The notes beneath the pieces are model-generated. The model ran no database searches. It worked only from the letters and a program-made list of their open reading frames with translations, and was not told the origin of the DNA. This document shows positions 53,110 through 63,674 of a DNA stretch of 64,000 bases, piece after piece. The stretch's first letter is position 1, and every line of letters begins with the position of its first letter. A program made the position numbers and the translations under genes. Source of the DNA: Lucinisca nassula (Eukaryota > Mollusca > Bivalvia > Lucinida > Lucinidae); NCBI GenBank assembly GCA_963580285.1, contig OY757013.1, positions 130,259,027 through 130,323,026 of the forward strand. Direction: 5' to 3'.

Positions 53110-53346
53110 TGAGTCCCGCCAAGCGAATTTGTGTCTTCGAGCATTCCGTCATGACAAATTTTAACTGCGCGTGCCCAGCCATTCAGAGGGGCCAGGGATA
53201 TGGCTTTCTGTCTGAAGGTTCCTCTTTATTCACTGCTTGTATGAGCGAGCAGCGAAGGTTCTGGCGAGACTGCGCGGATGCGAAGGCTCGCCTGAACCTT
53301 CGCTGCTCGCATTGGCGATAAGTACCAAAATCGGTTGACGGGGCCC
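53110..53346. mobile_element. MITE M2, inserted at the edge of repeat Q3
   Basis: TGAGTCCCGCCAAGCGAATT to GGTTGACGGGGCCCA. ATCATATGA precedes it and CATATGATGTCGCGTC follows; intact Q copies read ATCATATGACGTCGCGTC, so M2 lies in Q3 with CATATGA repeated on both sides. Confidence 0.8.
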
Positions 53347-53648
53347 ATATGATGTCGCGTCTGAGAGTGTAATAACGCCATTTAATAAATTCGACAATCC
53401 ACTTCACATATAAATATGCAAATTAGTTAGATACGTCCCGTAACGTTACATGTATGACGTCCTTTGCGACGTCACATTTACTAATGGCGGAATATTAACA
53501 TTTTTGTCAAATAATCGTCAATATTTAAATGTCATATGATAAATAGAGTCGTGCTCATGTATTATTGGATTGAGGAAAAGGGATAAAATGCTCGGCCAAA
53601 CCTCAACCCGTTTAGTAAATTCAATAACACATCAACACTCATGTAAAA
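53345..53648. mobile_element. Repeat Q3
   Basis: GATGTCGCGTCTGAGAGTG, CGTCCCGTAACGTTACATG and GATAAATAGAGTCGTGCTC match Q1/Q2. The terminal palindrome is reduced to short arms (TGAGGAAAAGGGATAAAATG). Confidence 0.75.
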
Positions 53649-53912
53649 TCCTCTTTGTTAACCTGATGGGATAAGAGGCGTTTGATCACAGTTTCATTTA
53701 GTATAATGTGGATGACTGTTCATGCTTAACTCTTATCATGCTGTTCACGACAACCCATATCTTTGGAAACAGTGTAGTTCCAGATCAGATGGCTTTGGCA
53801 TTCAGTTTATGAATTTGTAGCAATAAATTACATCAAGTAATTTGATTAGTTGATAGACAGAAATGGGTGTGGCTTAAATGAATATTCAGCAAGATAAGGG
53901 TTAATGCTTCTT
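53649..53912. other. No gene recognised
   Basis: Half of a fold-back MITE (GGAAACAGTGTAGTTCCAG, near 53765) is all that can be named. Confidence 0.4.
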
Positions 53913-54169
53913 CATAACGAAAACGCACCTATACAAATACACTGTAACCTATACCACGGAAAAAAATAAAGACGAAAAATTGTGATATTTTTCTTGTTTC
54001 TGCTTTCAGCTCCAAATATAGATTGTGGGTACTCGTTAGAACCGCCTCGATGATCTATATTTCAGAGCAGAAAAAAAGAAAAATAAGGTTTACTCCTGTA
54101 AACCCCAGTTTTACTATATAAAAGTGGGGTACAAGGGGTCAAGAAGTATACAGGCGTGTTTTCGTGATG
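53913..54169. mobile_element. Palindrome-core MITE P8, one core arm lost
   Basis: CATAACGAAAACGCACCTAT to CAGGCGTGTTTTCGTGATG. GTGGGTACTCGTTAGAACCG then CCTCGATGA passes directly into TCTATATTTCAGAGC, so the palindrome has collapsed to one arm. Confidence 0.8.
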
Positions 54170-54177
54170 TCATGCAA

Positions 54178-54560
54178 TTAAAAAAGAAGTGGAGGCAATG
54201 ATCAGGAATCGATACAATTAACCCACAGCTCCCATGAGAGACATCAAAGGGAAAAAAACATAAACATGAAACAAAAGCCCCTAATGGAAACATCAATAGC
54301 GGAAAGCCAAAAGGACAGTTACTCTCCCTCCAAATGGCCAATGGGCTATCCAAAATAAAATAATACCATAACAACAATGAACCGCGAAGAACCGCCTTGG
54401 TTCAGCGGAAGCAAATTCCACTCGGGGTGGGGGGATGGTGTTTGGGGCGGGGGGCAGCTTAAATCGATTTTACGTGACCACAATCCTCGCCCTTACTTCA
54501 TTCGCGATTAAGACAATTAATTTGTTCAGTCCGCAGGAAGGCCTCCTAACTCGGATGGTT
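54178..54560 (-). mobile_element. Penelope-like 3' UTR, minus strand
   Basis: GGCAATGATCAGGAATCGAT at the 3' end, CAGTTACTCTCCCTCC, TTGGCCATTTGG-type sequence on the opposite strand, GAACCGCCTTGGTTC, ATCGATTTTACGTG and GAAGGCCTCCTAACTC. UTR only. Confidence 0.75.
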
Positions 54561-54695
54561 CCCAGCAGGCACATGACGTATTTGTGACGTCACATCAACG
54601 TCGGTACGTCATAACGTTTCATCAATGTCGTTGCAACGTCATGACGTTGCACCGACGTTGATTTGACGTTGCTCCAGAGACGTGTACCTGCAGGG
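54561..54695. mobile_element. CAACGTC-repeat MITE N2
   Basis: CCCAGCAGGCACATGACGT to GACGTGTACCTGCAGGG. Interior slightly shortened relative to N3. Confidence 0.8.
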
Positions 54696-54729
54696 TGTAT
54701 TTGCGTTTTCGCTGAGCACAAATGCTTGA

Positions 54730-55016
54730 TTTGTTTGTTTGAATTGGAGTTTAACGTCCCGGTCAACACTGTTTAGATCATTTTGGAGACATTGCTTCCA
54801 GTTTTGTGGGACTTTTACCCGACACTGAGGTGAAATGACATCTCAAGCCCTGTCGCCCAGTGAAACCAGAAGGCTTATATGCAGTGGACGATCTGACTCA
54901 CACCACTTTGCCTGGGCAGGCTTAGTCCTTCTAAGCGGTTTACCAGTAATCGTGTGTGATCAGATGCAGCTCTGCGTGGAAGCATCTGCTTTCTCCAAGC
55001 CCCGATTGGCGGGGGC
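54730..55016 (-). mobile_element. SINE-A, full length with 16-bp target duplication
   Basis: Flanked by perfect GAGCACAAATGCTTGA (54714-54729, 55017-55032). On the minus strand: head CGCCAATCGGGGCTTGGAG, CACGCAGAGCTGCATC, GGTAAACCGCTTAGAAGGAC, body GGTTTCACTGGGCGACAGGG, tail GACGTTAAACTCCAATTC, AAACAAACAAA. Defines the complete 287-bp element and its ends. Confidence 0.95.
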
Positions 55017-55073
55017 GAGCACAAATGCTTGAAGACGCATTTACATGTACGTTTTATGTTCCGCAAGGATGTT

Positions 55074-55222
55074 TCCTAGCAGGCACATGACGTAATTGTG
55101 ACGTCACATCAACGTCGGTACAACGTCTTGACGTTTAGTCAACGTCACATCAACGTCGGAGCAACGTCATGACGTTGCACCGACGTTGATTTGACGTTGC
55201 TCCAGTGACGTGTGCCTGCAGG
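55074..55222. mobile_element. CAACGTC-repeat MITE N3
   Basis: CCTAGCAGGCACATGACGT to GACGTGTGCCTGCAGGG, with inner CAACGTCATGACGTTG palindrome. Confidence 0.8.
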
Positions 55223-55626
55223 GTTAACTCCTGAATTGTACTCTGAAATGGAATTTCTTATCCTACCCAGATTATCATAGTCAGAGATAGCACAATAATA
55301 GAGAATTCGCAAGTGTTTTATGTTAACATGTTGTATAGGACGTCATATTCGACGTCGCTAAGTGTGAAGTCACTATACATAACGTTGTGTCACTTAAATG
55401 TCACAGGAATATCATCTCACCACTGCGGCGTCAGCAATACAAGTGACTTCAGCATTAACAATACACGCTCAGAAAGACAAAAGGAAACCAACATGGGTCT
55501 GAAAGCTAGCTACAGTAATCCGTCTTTTAATAATTGTTGCTGAATCAGAACTGTTCATTTGATACAAATGGGCAGGGAAACAATCGAATATTATTACTGT
55601 AATAAACAACTGCATCTATATTCAGT
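55223..55626. other. Unmatched; probable 3' UTR of the minus-strand exon
   Basis: Lies downstream (minus strand) of the stop at 55627. An ATTAAA on the minus strand near 55526 could be a poly(A) signal. A 76-codon plus-strand frame (55313-55543) has no domain. Confidence 0.3.
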
Positions 55627-55750
55627 CTAAATATTGTCATGCTTGTACACAATGTTCTCTACGCCTTGTAAATTTCCTTTACCAATGCTGATGTCATCTA
55701 ATGCGTGATCGACAAAGTATTTCTTTGATGATGTTTTTTCTGGACCTCCC
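55627..55750 (-). CDS. Probable 3'-terminal exon of an unidentified gene
   Basis: The minus strand has a strong splice acceptor, TTATTTCTGTTTCTTCGCAG, followed by an open stretch (phase: one base then GGA GGT) ending at a stop. It encodes about 40 residues with normal hydrophilic composition: GGPEKTSSKKYFVDHALDD, then ISIGKGNLQGVENIVYKHDN and a final Ile. Upstream of the acceptor the frame stays open but becomes hydrophobic and low-complexity, typical of intron. An internal GGTAAAG could be an alternative donor. Upstream exons were not found; the presumed intron holds a pogo-like MITE. I do not recognise the protein. Confidence 0.45.
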
Positions 55751-55903
55751 CTGCGAAGAAACAGAAATAAATAAACATGACGTTTAAACGTATTTGTAAT
55801 AATTATGCATTTTAATCTCATTTCATAAAGAAAAACGTGAGGGTAAAAAGGGTAAAACAGAACCAAACAAAAAACAATCAACACAAGAAAAGTATGACAT
55901 GTA

Positions 55904-56250
55904 CAGTCCAACTTTGATGGCTCGAACACCTTTGGGACCATGAAAATCTGTTCGAGACAAGGGAAGTTCGAGCCGCTGAAGGTTACTGCCAGGAGGCATA
56001 ACCAGATACTTTTAGGCATCTTTACGGTGTTCTATGATGAAAATGTATGCTCTGTGTACTCATTAGAATCGCCTCATAGAGGCGATTCTAATGAGTAAAC
56101 ACAGCATACATTTGTAATATGAAAGATGAAACTCTCCTAAATTGTCCCCCACCATTTGTTATGTAGAGCATTTCCTTAGGGGCTCAAGAACTGGTTCGAC
56201 TCAGCCAAGGTAAACGAGCCATCGGTGTTCGAGCCATCGAAGTTTTACTG
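55904..56250. mobile_element. Pogo/Tigger-like MITE with TA duplication
   Basis: Inverted ends about 27 bp long: CAGTCCAACTTTGATGGCTC left, and inward from the right CAGTAAAACTTCGATGGCTC, each continuing GAACACC. Flanked by TA (55902-55903, 56251-56252). The centre holds a 73-bp palindrome (56041-56113). Confidence 0.85.
56041..56113. repeat. 73-bp palindrome inside the pogo-like MITE
   Basis: AAATGTATGCTCTGTGTACTC...ATTAGAATCGCC pairs with GGCGATTCTAAT...CAGCATACATTT around TCATAGA, with a single mismatch region. The inner arm resembles the P-family core (GTACTCGTTAGAACCGCC), suggesting related origin. Confidence 0.9.
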
Positions 56251-56442
56251 TAGTTACATGTTTTACAGAGGCGTTGCCAAACTTAAGGATTGATTTCAAA
56301 TCTCCAGCACAAACATTTTCCAGATGTTAATCAGTGATATTTTCGTATTTTAAGTTCAAACATTGATTGTGGGTTCTAAGGAGCACCCCTGTCTATGTTC
56401 ATCAGCAATAATCTACCGTCAAAGATGTAAAAATCAAAGAGA
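56251..56442. other. No gene recognised
   Basis: Includes a P-like scrap (ACATTGATTGTGGGTTCTAA). Confidence 0.35.
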
Positions 56443-56640
56443 AACGTTCAGGAACTGATACAATCAGATCCCGAAATCTTCCCGCCACATCACTAGGGAA
56501 AGAAGTCGAAACATGGAGTGACGACAGTAAACAAAACAGACAACAGATAACCCGACTCAGCAACTCTTTAACTCAGAATATACAAACCTAACTAAAAAGA
56601 GCAATATACATAATGCGGTCACCAAGATGACAAACATTAA
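56443..56640 (-). repeat. Dispersed repeat shared with 33945-34140
   Basis: TTCAGGAACTGATACAATCAG, CACTAGGGAAAGAAGTCGAAA, CGACAGTAAACAAAACAG. Confidence 0.6.
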
Positions 56641-56642
56641 AC

Positions 56643-56875
56643 TGCTGGGTACTGGTAAATCGCTTAAAGGATCTGAGCTAGACTGTCTAAGCAACAATGT
56701 GCGAGTCCAACCGTACAATAAATAAACCCTTTTGGTTTGTTTAGCCGGCAGGGCTTGAGATGCAATTTCACACCAATGTCGATATAAATCCCATAAGGTT
56801 GGAATTAAAGTCCTCAAAATGACCTAGATAGTGTTGGTGATGACGCAAAACCTCAATTCAAACACAGGAAATCTA
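56643..56875 (+). mobile_element. SINE-A, diverged and 5'-truncated
   Basis: GGGTACTGGTAAATCGCTTA, GGTTTGTTTAGCCGGCAGG, GGGCTTGAGATGCAATTTC, CAAAATGACCTAGATAGTG, tail ACCTCAATTCAAAC. Confidence 0.75.
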
Positions 56876-57176
56876 CCTGAAAATCAGGTCACCATGTTCT
56901 TTTCTCTTTTACACCAGAACAAATGCCATATAGTATGTTGATTTATATAACCTGTTAGCATAGTGGAACTGCATATAGTGGAACTGCCTATAGTGGAACT
57001 GCATATGACATATTAAAAAGTGTCCTAGATTTTTACCCCGTGCCTCACCGCAAGTATTAACCTAGATTTTTTGTTATTTTATTTTATTTATTTTTTTATT
57101 TTTTTTATATTTTTTTTTTTCGCTATCTCAGAAAACCCTCCCCGCCGCCCAAGTACTACATATGAATAATCTTTAA
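56876..57176. repeat. Low-complexity: TAGTGGAACTGC triplet and T-rich tract
   Basis: GGAACTGCATATAG / GGAACTGCCTATAG / GGAACTGCATATG in tandem near 56964-57008, then an A/T-rich stretch (57065-57120). Confidence 0.7.
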
Positions 57177-58612
57177 TATTTGACTGTCCGTTTTTGTATG
57201 ATATTTTAAACATTGACAATAATTATTCTGAGCAAATGGTTGGTAGAATTTTTCCTAAAGAATTGCAGTTAAAAGAAGGCTAAATCTGATGACTCCGACG
57301 CCCGTATTTTGACTGTATCTATTAGTACTGCCTCGTCAAAAATTTATGATAAATGATTTTAATTTCGGAATTGGAAATTTCTTTTTTTGGATGGAGACGT
57401 TTGTTTGTCTGATTTGAGGTTTAAGGTCCCCGTCAACACTATATAGGTCATTTTGGATACGTTGCTTCCAATTTTAAGGGACTTATACCCGACACTGAGA
57501 TGAAATGGCATCTCAAGCTCTGCCACCAAATAACCAATAGGGTTTCTCGTTGATGTTCCTCGTGCGGCATCCCTGGCCTTTATATTTCGCAATTAATATG
57601 ATTTGCTAGAGTGTCTAGTCATGTACCTGAGTTCAACACTCGTATTAAATTGTTAGCTGCTAAACTTCTTAATCAGTGTGATCGGCATCATAAACTACGC
57701 AAAGCATTTTTATAATTCTATAGACGTCATTCCGATTTAATTTTAAAATTCGATGTTGGACTTAAATCTCTTCTGCAACAAGGTCTATCGGAACCCGAAT
57801 TTTATGGTGACTTAGTATATAAATTCAGAAAAAAAAAATTTAAATGCAATGACTTCAGCACCCAATTTCGTAATATCATTATTCGAAATAAAAATACAGG
57901 GTACAACATAAGTATTATACGACAGAATGCATGCATGTTAGTTAACCCAATCTCTGTTGACAACTTTGCTTCCCTCTTTAATTGCACGCCGGTGGGTCAG
58001 GCCTCATATTCTATGACGGTCCAAGCGTAAAGACATACTGAGAATTAGAGAGTATCAAATTTTAAGTAATGTTGGTTGGAGCCTGATGCTCTGTCTCTGG
58101 TCAGGTCCATCGGAGTCTAACTGTTGGTCTTCTTTTGCTCCAGCATTTCAGTCGTCTCTTGCTGTCGAGTCGTCACTGTTGTCTCATCTCTGTGGTTATT
58201 TGATTTTTGTGTTCACGGAGATGTTGCACTGATGAGTTAGGAGGCCTTCATGTGGACTTAACAAATTATTTGTCTAAATGGCGACGGAAATAAGGGCGAG
58301 GATTGTGGCCACATAAAATGGATTTAAGCACCCAGTGAATTTGTTTCATTGACCGTTCCAAGACGGTACTTCTGTCGCGGTTTATTTTTGTTATAGTTTG
58401 TCTTTGAGTGTGGGTGTCGCTTACATTATTTTATTTTGGATAGCTCATTGGCTATTTTATAGGAAAGTAACTGTTATTGTGGCTTTCCGCTATTGGTGTT
58501 TCCATTTAGGGCCTAGTTGTTTAATGTCTGTGCTTCCTTCCCTGGTGTCGCTGATTGGAGCTGTGGGTTAATTGTATCGATTTCTGATCATTGCCTTCAC
58601 TTCTATTTTGTA
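57177..58612 (+). pseudogene. Penelope-like RT C-terminal region and 3' UTR, split by a SINE
   Basis: Frameshifted plus-strand reading: LNIDNNYSEQMVGRIFPKEL, KIYDK, FFLDGDV, then after a SINE insertion DVPRAA, FNTRIKLLAAKLLNQC, KFDVGLKSLLQQGLSEPEFY, GDLVYKFRK, IIRQNACMLVNPISVDNF and the end SYSMTVQA with stop at 58028-58030. The full 3' UTR follows to 58612. The catalytic YLDD is degraded and stops occur. Non-functional. Confidence 0.8.
57407..57546 (-). mobile_element. SINE-A, 3' half, inserted in the RT relic
   Basis: TTTGTTTGTCTGATTTGAGG (tail), GTCATTTTGGATACGTTGC, GAGATGAAATGGCATCTCAAG. Splits the FLDGDV | DVPRAA coding block. Confidence 0.85.
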
Positions 58613-58629
58613 TGAATGGACAGTCCGAC

Positions 58630-58778
58630 TCACTCAACCTTTTCTGTGCAGGCTTAGAACCTTTTCAGCGGTTTACCAGTACTCATGTACGGTTGGTTTC
58701 AGCTCTGCGTGGAAATATCATCATGAAACCCAATCAGTTTCTTCAAGTCCCGATGGGCGGGACCCGAGGATAGTGACG
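58630..58778 (-). mobile_element. SINE-A, head half only
   Basis: GTGCAGGCTTAGAACC, CAGCGGTTTACCAGTACTC, TTTCAGCTCTGCGTGG, AAGTCCCGATGGGCGGG; the tail half is missing. Confidence 0.75.
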
Positions 58779-58927
58779 TGGCTAGGGCTAGCTATATCGT
58801 ATGGGGTTTATTTGCCACAGTTTATTCGTTTTGCACGAGTGTTTCAATCTAAAAATGATCGTTTTAGTGTGCGTTTATTATGAAACACTACTGAGCAAGA
58901 AAATCTCCATGCGGATATTTTTTATTG

Positions 58928-59232
58928 TTATTATTCATTTTCGGCAGGTGTACATTATGTACACTCCAGCTCTGCAGGGTGACAGCCTACACAGGAATCA
59001 TGTAATTACGGTGGGGATCTTTAACCTGCACAGGGGATGGTTCTCCCTGCCCAGGGGCCTCCAATTATTGTCCCGATCCGAAGGACGGTACACTTTGTGT
59101 CATTCATCCCTGTCAATGATGCCCCTTTAGCCTGGCCGGACACTGCAATGTTATTACCGCCGCCGGAAATCGAACCGGGGGCCTTTAGCATCAGAGGAAA
59201 GTGCACTAACCGCTGTGCTAGCACGCTCCGTT
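58928..59232 (-). mobile_element. SINE-E, tRNA-derived
   Basis: Minus-strand head: GGAGCGTGCTAGCACAGCGG, TTAGTGCACTTTCCTCTGATG, CCCCCGGTTCGATTTCCGGC (A- and B-box regions and a tRNA-like fold), then body with GGTTAAAGATCCCCACC and GCAGAGCTGGAGTGTACA. Distinct from SINE-A and SINE-B. Confidence 0.8.
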
Positions 59233-59284
59233 GGTTCATGTTTCGTCTGATATTTTTGTGTGTGCCTCCATGTCGCTTTCTTTA

Positions 59285-60851
59285 GGTGACATGAGCTATC
59301 TTCGGCCTTTGGTTGTGGCCTGTCATGAGTGACCTTTTGTTATTATTTTCATATGAACTTTGTTTACAAATGACCGCGTGCTTACTGAGAAAAGCAACAT
59401 AAAGGTTCATTTGTGAATGACCTTGACTTTGAATGCTCCTGTAGTTTCACTTGTCATTAAACTAACACCATCCAGTAATATTTAGATCACAAGCTGCAAC
59501 AGTTTCCGAAATGTGCACCAATTTGACTTTTTCACACATAAAAGTCTGTGCAACTAAAGTTGATCTTGGCCTAACATCTGCCAGGAACATATTGGGTTCA
59601 TCATTTGAACAAATTATAACAGGCTCGAGCCCCCAATGCTATATACCAAGGTTCAAGTCAATCGGTCTAAAGGTTCCGGAGATGAAAGTTTTTGAAGCGT
59701 TTAAACCATATATGGCATGGTGGCCATAATGGATGCGTGACTATATTCGTATCAATTTATTTTCATTTCCTTGTTCCTAAAAGCTTTCGTATGAAATTTG
59801 GTTACAAACGGCCCAGCGGTTTATGAGAAAACCATGAGATTTAATTTTCATATCTGAAGGGCAGGGAATGATCTGGACCTTGAATACACGTGTATTTTTA
59901 ACTCAATTAGATATCTCCATGTACCAATTATCTATCATGGGCTGCAATCAATGGTTTCTGAAAAATACATATTTTGCCTTTTACGATATAAAAGTTCATG
60001 TGACCAAATTTGACTTTGCCGTAAAATAGGCCAATGGTATGCAGCGGTCATCATTTCAACAAATTATAACTGGCTGGAGTCCCCAATTCTACATACCACG
60101 TTTCATGATAATCGGCACACTCGTTCCGGAGAAGAAGAGTTCTAAAGGATTTTTGACTTAAATGGGCATGGGTCCATATTGGACATATGACCAAACTCCT
60201 ATTAATTAACTTGCACTTCCTTGTTCCTTACAGTATTCATATGGAATTTGGTAAGAAATGGCCCTGTCCTTTCTGAAGAAAATAAAGTTTAACTTCAATG
60301 TTTGAGTGACCTTGGGCCAAGGTGAGTGATTGACATGGACCTTGAATACACATGCAGTTTTATTTACGCATTTAGCTTAATGCATTTACCAAATTTCAGA
60401 TCACAAGCTACCATTGTTTAAAAAATATACGTGGTTTTATCGTTTCCCATACAAAATGGTTTATGCCACCAAATTTGACCATGCCGTAAAAAAGGTCAAA
60501 TTCATCTGAGGGTCTTAACTAGAAAAAACTATAATGGGTCCGAGTCCCCAATGTCACATACCAATTTTCTTGAAAATCGCCCCACTAGTTCCGGAGAAAA
60601 ACAAAATTGAAATGTTTTTTACGTTACATGGCATGGCGGCGACCTGGACTCTGCGAACAAACTTTCGTTCTCCCGTCCCATGGATGATCCATATGAAATC
60701 TGATTTTAATCGGCCCAGTTGTTTCACAGGAAGAAGATGTTTGAAAATGTTGACAGACAACAGATAGACGGCAGATAGACGGTATACAGACGACAGACTA
60801 CGGACCCTTGCCATACTATAAGCTCACCAATGAGCATTCGGCTCAGTTGAA
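59285..60851 (+). mobile_element. Hairpin-ended element H5
   Basis: Loose ~430-bp units: AACAAATTATAACAGGCTCGAGC, CCCCAATGCTATATACCAAG, GGTTCCGGAGATGAAAG, ATATGGCATGGTGGCC. The 3' module GATAGACGGCAGATAGACGG, CCATACTATAAGCTCACC, AATGAGC...GGCTCAGTTG is at 60770-60851. Same architecture as H2. The left end is unclear. Confidence 0.65.
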
Positions 60852-61491
60852 CAAAGAAGACGGAGGACTATTTTTCTGGGTTGAGCTGTTCAAAGCATCG
60901 TTGGCTTAACAAACTCGTTGTGGTCATATTGTTAACTGTCCTAGCAAGTACAATATCTAAAATTTTGGCATTTTTGTTGAAACAATGTAAGCAACTTTTG
61001 CATTTGCAAAAGCTGGCCACAATTTTTCAGCAAAAATATTAGCATATTAGCCTCATTAAGAGCTCAAAGTTTTAACGATATGTTAACAAACGACGTCGTA
61101 AGTGTTGAACAACTGGCCCCTGGTGTTGGAATAAGATCATTCTATTTTTACTAAATTTAAAGGTCAAACATATGTTCCAGATACATGACGGCAGACTTTA
61201 ATGTAGAGGGAAGTGGTCCATTTTTCTCACTAATGGCTTTGGTAAGCCTCGAACCTTCAGCAGCGATGCTATTAATCTATTTTTACTTAATATTTAGAGT
61301 AGATGTCCATTTTAAATGTTAGATGTCGAGTTATTTTTAAATATTTAGGAAAATAGCTGAACTTGCCAAAAAAAAACATTCTAAGAAGAGAACACGACGT
61401 CTAATCTGAGTCTGCACGGTTTACCAAACTCGCGTCTTGAGTTTTAATGGGATTAACCCATGTTTTTGTATGCATTAACATCGAAATGAAA
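60852..61491. other. No gene recognised
   Basis: A half fold-back MITE (GACGTCTAATCTGAGTCTGC) near 61395 is the only identifiable item. Confidence 0.4.
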
Positions 61492-61727
61492 TGAGCCCCG
61501 CAAAGCAAATTTTTGTCTTCGAGCATTCCGTCATGACAAATTGTAACTGCGCATACCCAGCCATTCAGTGGGGGGGGGGGGGCAGGGATATGGCTTTCTG
61601 TCTGAAGGTTTCTCTTGATTCACTGCTTGTATGAGCGAGCAGCGAAGGTTCTGGCGAGACTGCGCAGATGCGCAGGCCTTCGCTGCTCGCATAGGCGATA
61701 AGTACCAAAATCGCTTGACGGGGCCCA
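61492..61727. mobile_element. MITE M3
   Basis: TGAGCCCCGCAAAGCAAATT to CGCTTGACGGGGCCCA. Contains a G homopolymer (61569-61582) absent in M1 and M2, and a shortened inner hairpin. Confidence 0.8.
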
Positions 61728-62754
61728 AATATATATGGCAAATCATTATTCTTGCATACAAAAAGTAGCAAAACAAATGGTGTGACAATCCAAATAAACT
61801 CTTCAAATGCGACCGTAAAAAAATTATGACGGCTAGTTCAGAACGTTCTTTAGAAATGAATTTTATTTTTCTGCTGTTCATGCATGTATAAACGCAGTGG
61901 GGCGCGTGCAATGTTTGGTAGCGACCCGCTGCCGTTCATACTTTACTAAAAAGCAGAACAATTAACGTTATTTTTTTATATTTACATTCTTTGCCCTAAT
62001 CACTGGGCAAACTTTTAAAGCTGAAAAATTTTCCACGCTGTGTTTTGTTTTACAACGAGCGGAACAGCGTTGATGTCACTAACGCCTGTAGCGACCCATG
62101 GTTTAGACTGACGTCACTTGACGTCACTGTAAATCATGTGACTCGATGCGTTCGTGGATATATGAACTACTTTGTTTTATGTAGGTTTACTATAGACTTT
62201 CACTGGGAATTTAAATATTTAACAATGAGGTTAGTTCCGCAATATCGTTCTGACGATATCATAAAAATTTAAACTGCTACGCTCAGGGTCGTAACGTTGA
62301 GTCAGGCTGGGTAACGTAAACAAAGCAATGCCTACCATGTGATATCAAAAGTTGGAAATCCCATGTTCAAAGGCACGTGAATTTTATGATTTGAACATGG
62401 ATTTTGTTGTTTGAAAACGGTTTCTGGGCCTTTCACGAACAGTTTGAAACAGCCATGTTCATAAGAAAAATGGCCAAATGTTTGAGGGATCCTTGATCCT
62501 AAAATTACCGTATATACTAGTGAAATCAGTGTTTGGTTTAATAATTAATACACAGTGGAGAGACAATACTCTATGGGCTGCAAGCTTATCAACAGGGCAG
62601 TATATACAGCGTTCATAATATCTATGTTACCATGGATAGTACCTTTGCAGAGAATGGGTTTAAAATGAAATTTAGTTGCAGCTTGAAAACTGGATGTCAG
62701 AAGAGTAGCCCCATCATAAATAAAATTTTATCTTCTAAAATTACAATTGTTTAT
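61728..62754. other. About 1 kb without a supportable gene
   Basis: CRE-like TGACGTCACTTGACGTCACTG at 62101-62121 and the 75-codon frame 62045-62272 were examined; neither gives a case for a gene. No repeat match found. Confidence 0.35.
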
Positions 62755-62900
62755 AGTATATTTAGCAAATCTGGGGTTTAAAGGGGTATATACTATGTTT
62801 TTTATTTCTGAGCTAGATTATGGGTTCTCTATAGACCTGTCTCGTCGAGGCGTTCTAACGAGTACCCATAATCTATGCGAGCAGAATATAGAGCACCGGA
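62755..62900. mobile_element. Palindrome-core MITE P9, partial
   Basis: GGGGTTTAAAGGGGTATATAC, then a shortened core TTATGGGTTCTC...TCGTCGAGGCGTTCTAACGAG. Confidence 0.65.
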
Positions 62901-63002
62901 ATATTGATAACTGACAAAAACTAACCATTTCAAAGGAACACTTTTATGTCTTTTGCCGGCTGTCCTTACCACATTCTTCCAGATTTGTAATCCTGAACGA
63001 GA

Positions 63003-63271
63003 CATGACGAAAACTCGCCTTTAAAAATGCATTGTTAACTTTACCACCGAAAAAGCGAAAATTTTTAGATGAAAAATTGTGATATTTTTCTTATTTCTGC
63101 TCAAAATATTGATTGTGGGTAGACATTGTCGCGGCAGTTCTAACAAGTACCCAACAGCTATATTTTAGGGCAGAAATAAGAAAAATAAGGTTTACCACTT
63201 TAAAAATTAGTTTTCCTATATTAAAGTGGGGTTCAGGGGGATCAAAATTATAATGGTGTGTTTTCGTGATG
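63003..63271. mobile_element. Palindrome-core MITE P10
   Basis: CATGACGAAAACTCGCCTTT to GGTGTGTTTTCGTGATG. Core worn: GTGGGTAGACATTG ... GCGGCAGTTCTAACAAGTAC. Confidence 0.8.
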
Positions 63272-63439
63272 CGTGCGTCTTGGCAGTTTTCTGCCCTAAT
63301 CCAAATTTCTGACCGAGAAAGTAACGATTTACCTCCCTTCGTGGCAGTTTGGATACAGTTATCCCCTCCGTAACGACTGTACCTGTTACGATAACACACC
63401 CTTGCGACAAAATGCATTTTTTCACACCTCAAAAAAATT

Positions 63440-63650
63440 GCTATTTTTCTGATGAAAATCCGTGGTATTTGTTTTCTTATTGCTACTGCAAACACAGACT
63501 TTCGGTGCTCATTAGAACCGCTGCATTGAGGTGGCTCTTACAAGTACCCAAAACCTATGTCTTGGAGCAGAAATAAGAAAAATAAAGTATACCTCAGTAA
63601 ACCAAAGTTTTCTCTGTATAAAGTGGAATTTAGCGGGTGTTCATATCACG
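63440..63650. mobile_element. Palindrome-core MITE P11, partial
   Basis: CGGTGCTCATTAGAACCGC ... GGTGGCTCTTACAAGTACCC, then GAGCAGAAATAAGAAAAATA and AAACCAAAGTTTTCTCTG. Half element. Confidence 0.7.
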
Positions 63651-63674
63651 GATTTGTTCACGCGATGAATACGT

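Noticed and set aside
55751..56019. N-terminal ~90 residues of the 130-codon minus-strand frame
   Set aside because: Upstream of a strong splice acceptor, hydrophobic low-complexity translation and MITE sequence; treated as intron.
59150..59232. Functional tRNA gene (minus strand)
   Set aside because: Again a SINE head: B box present, but the sequence runs on into a SINE body.
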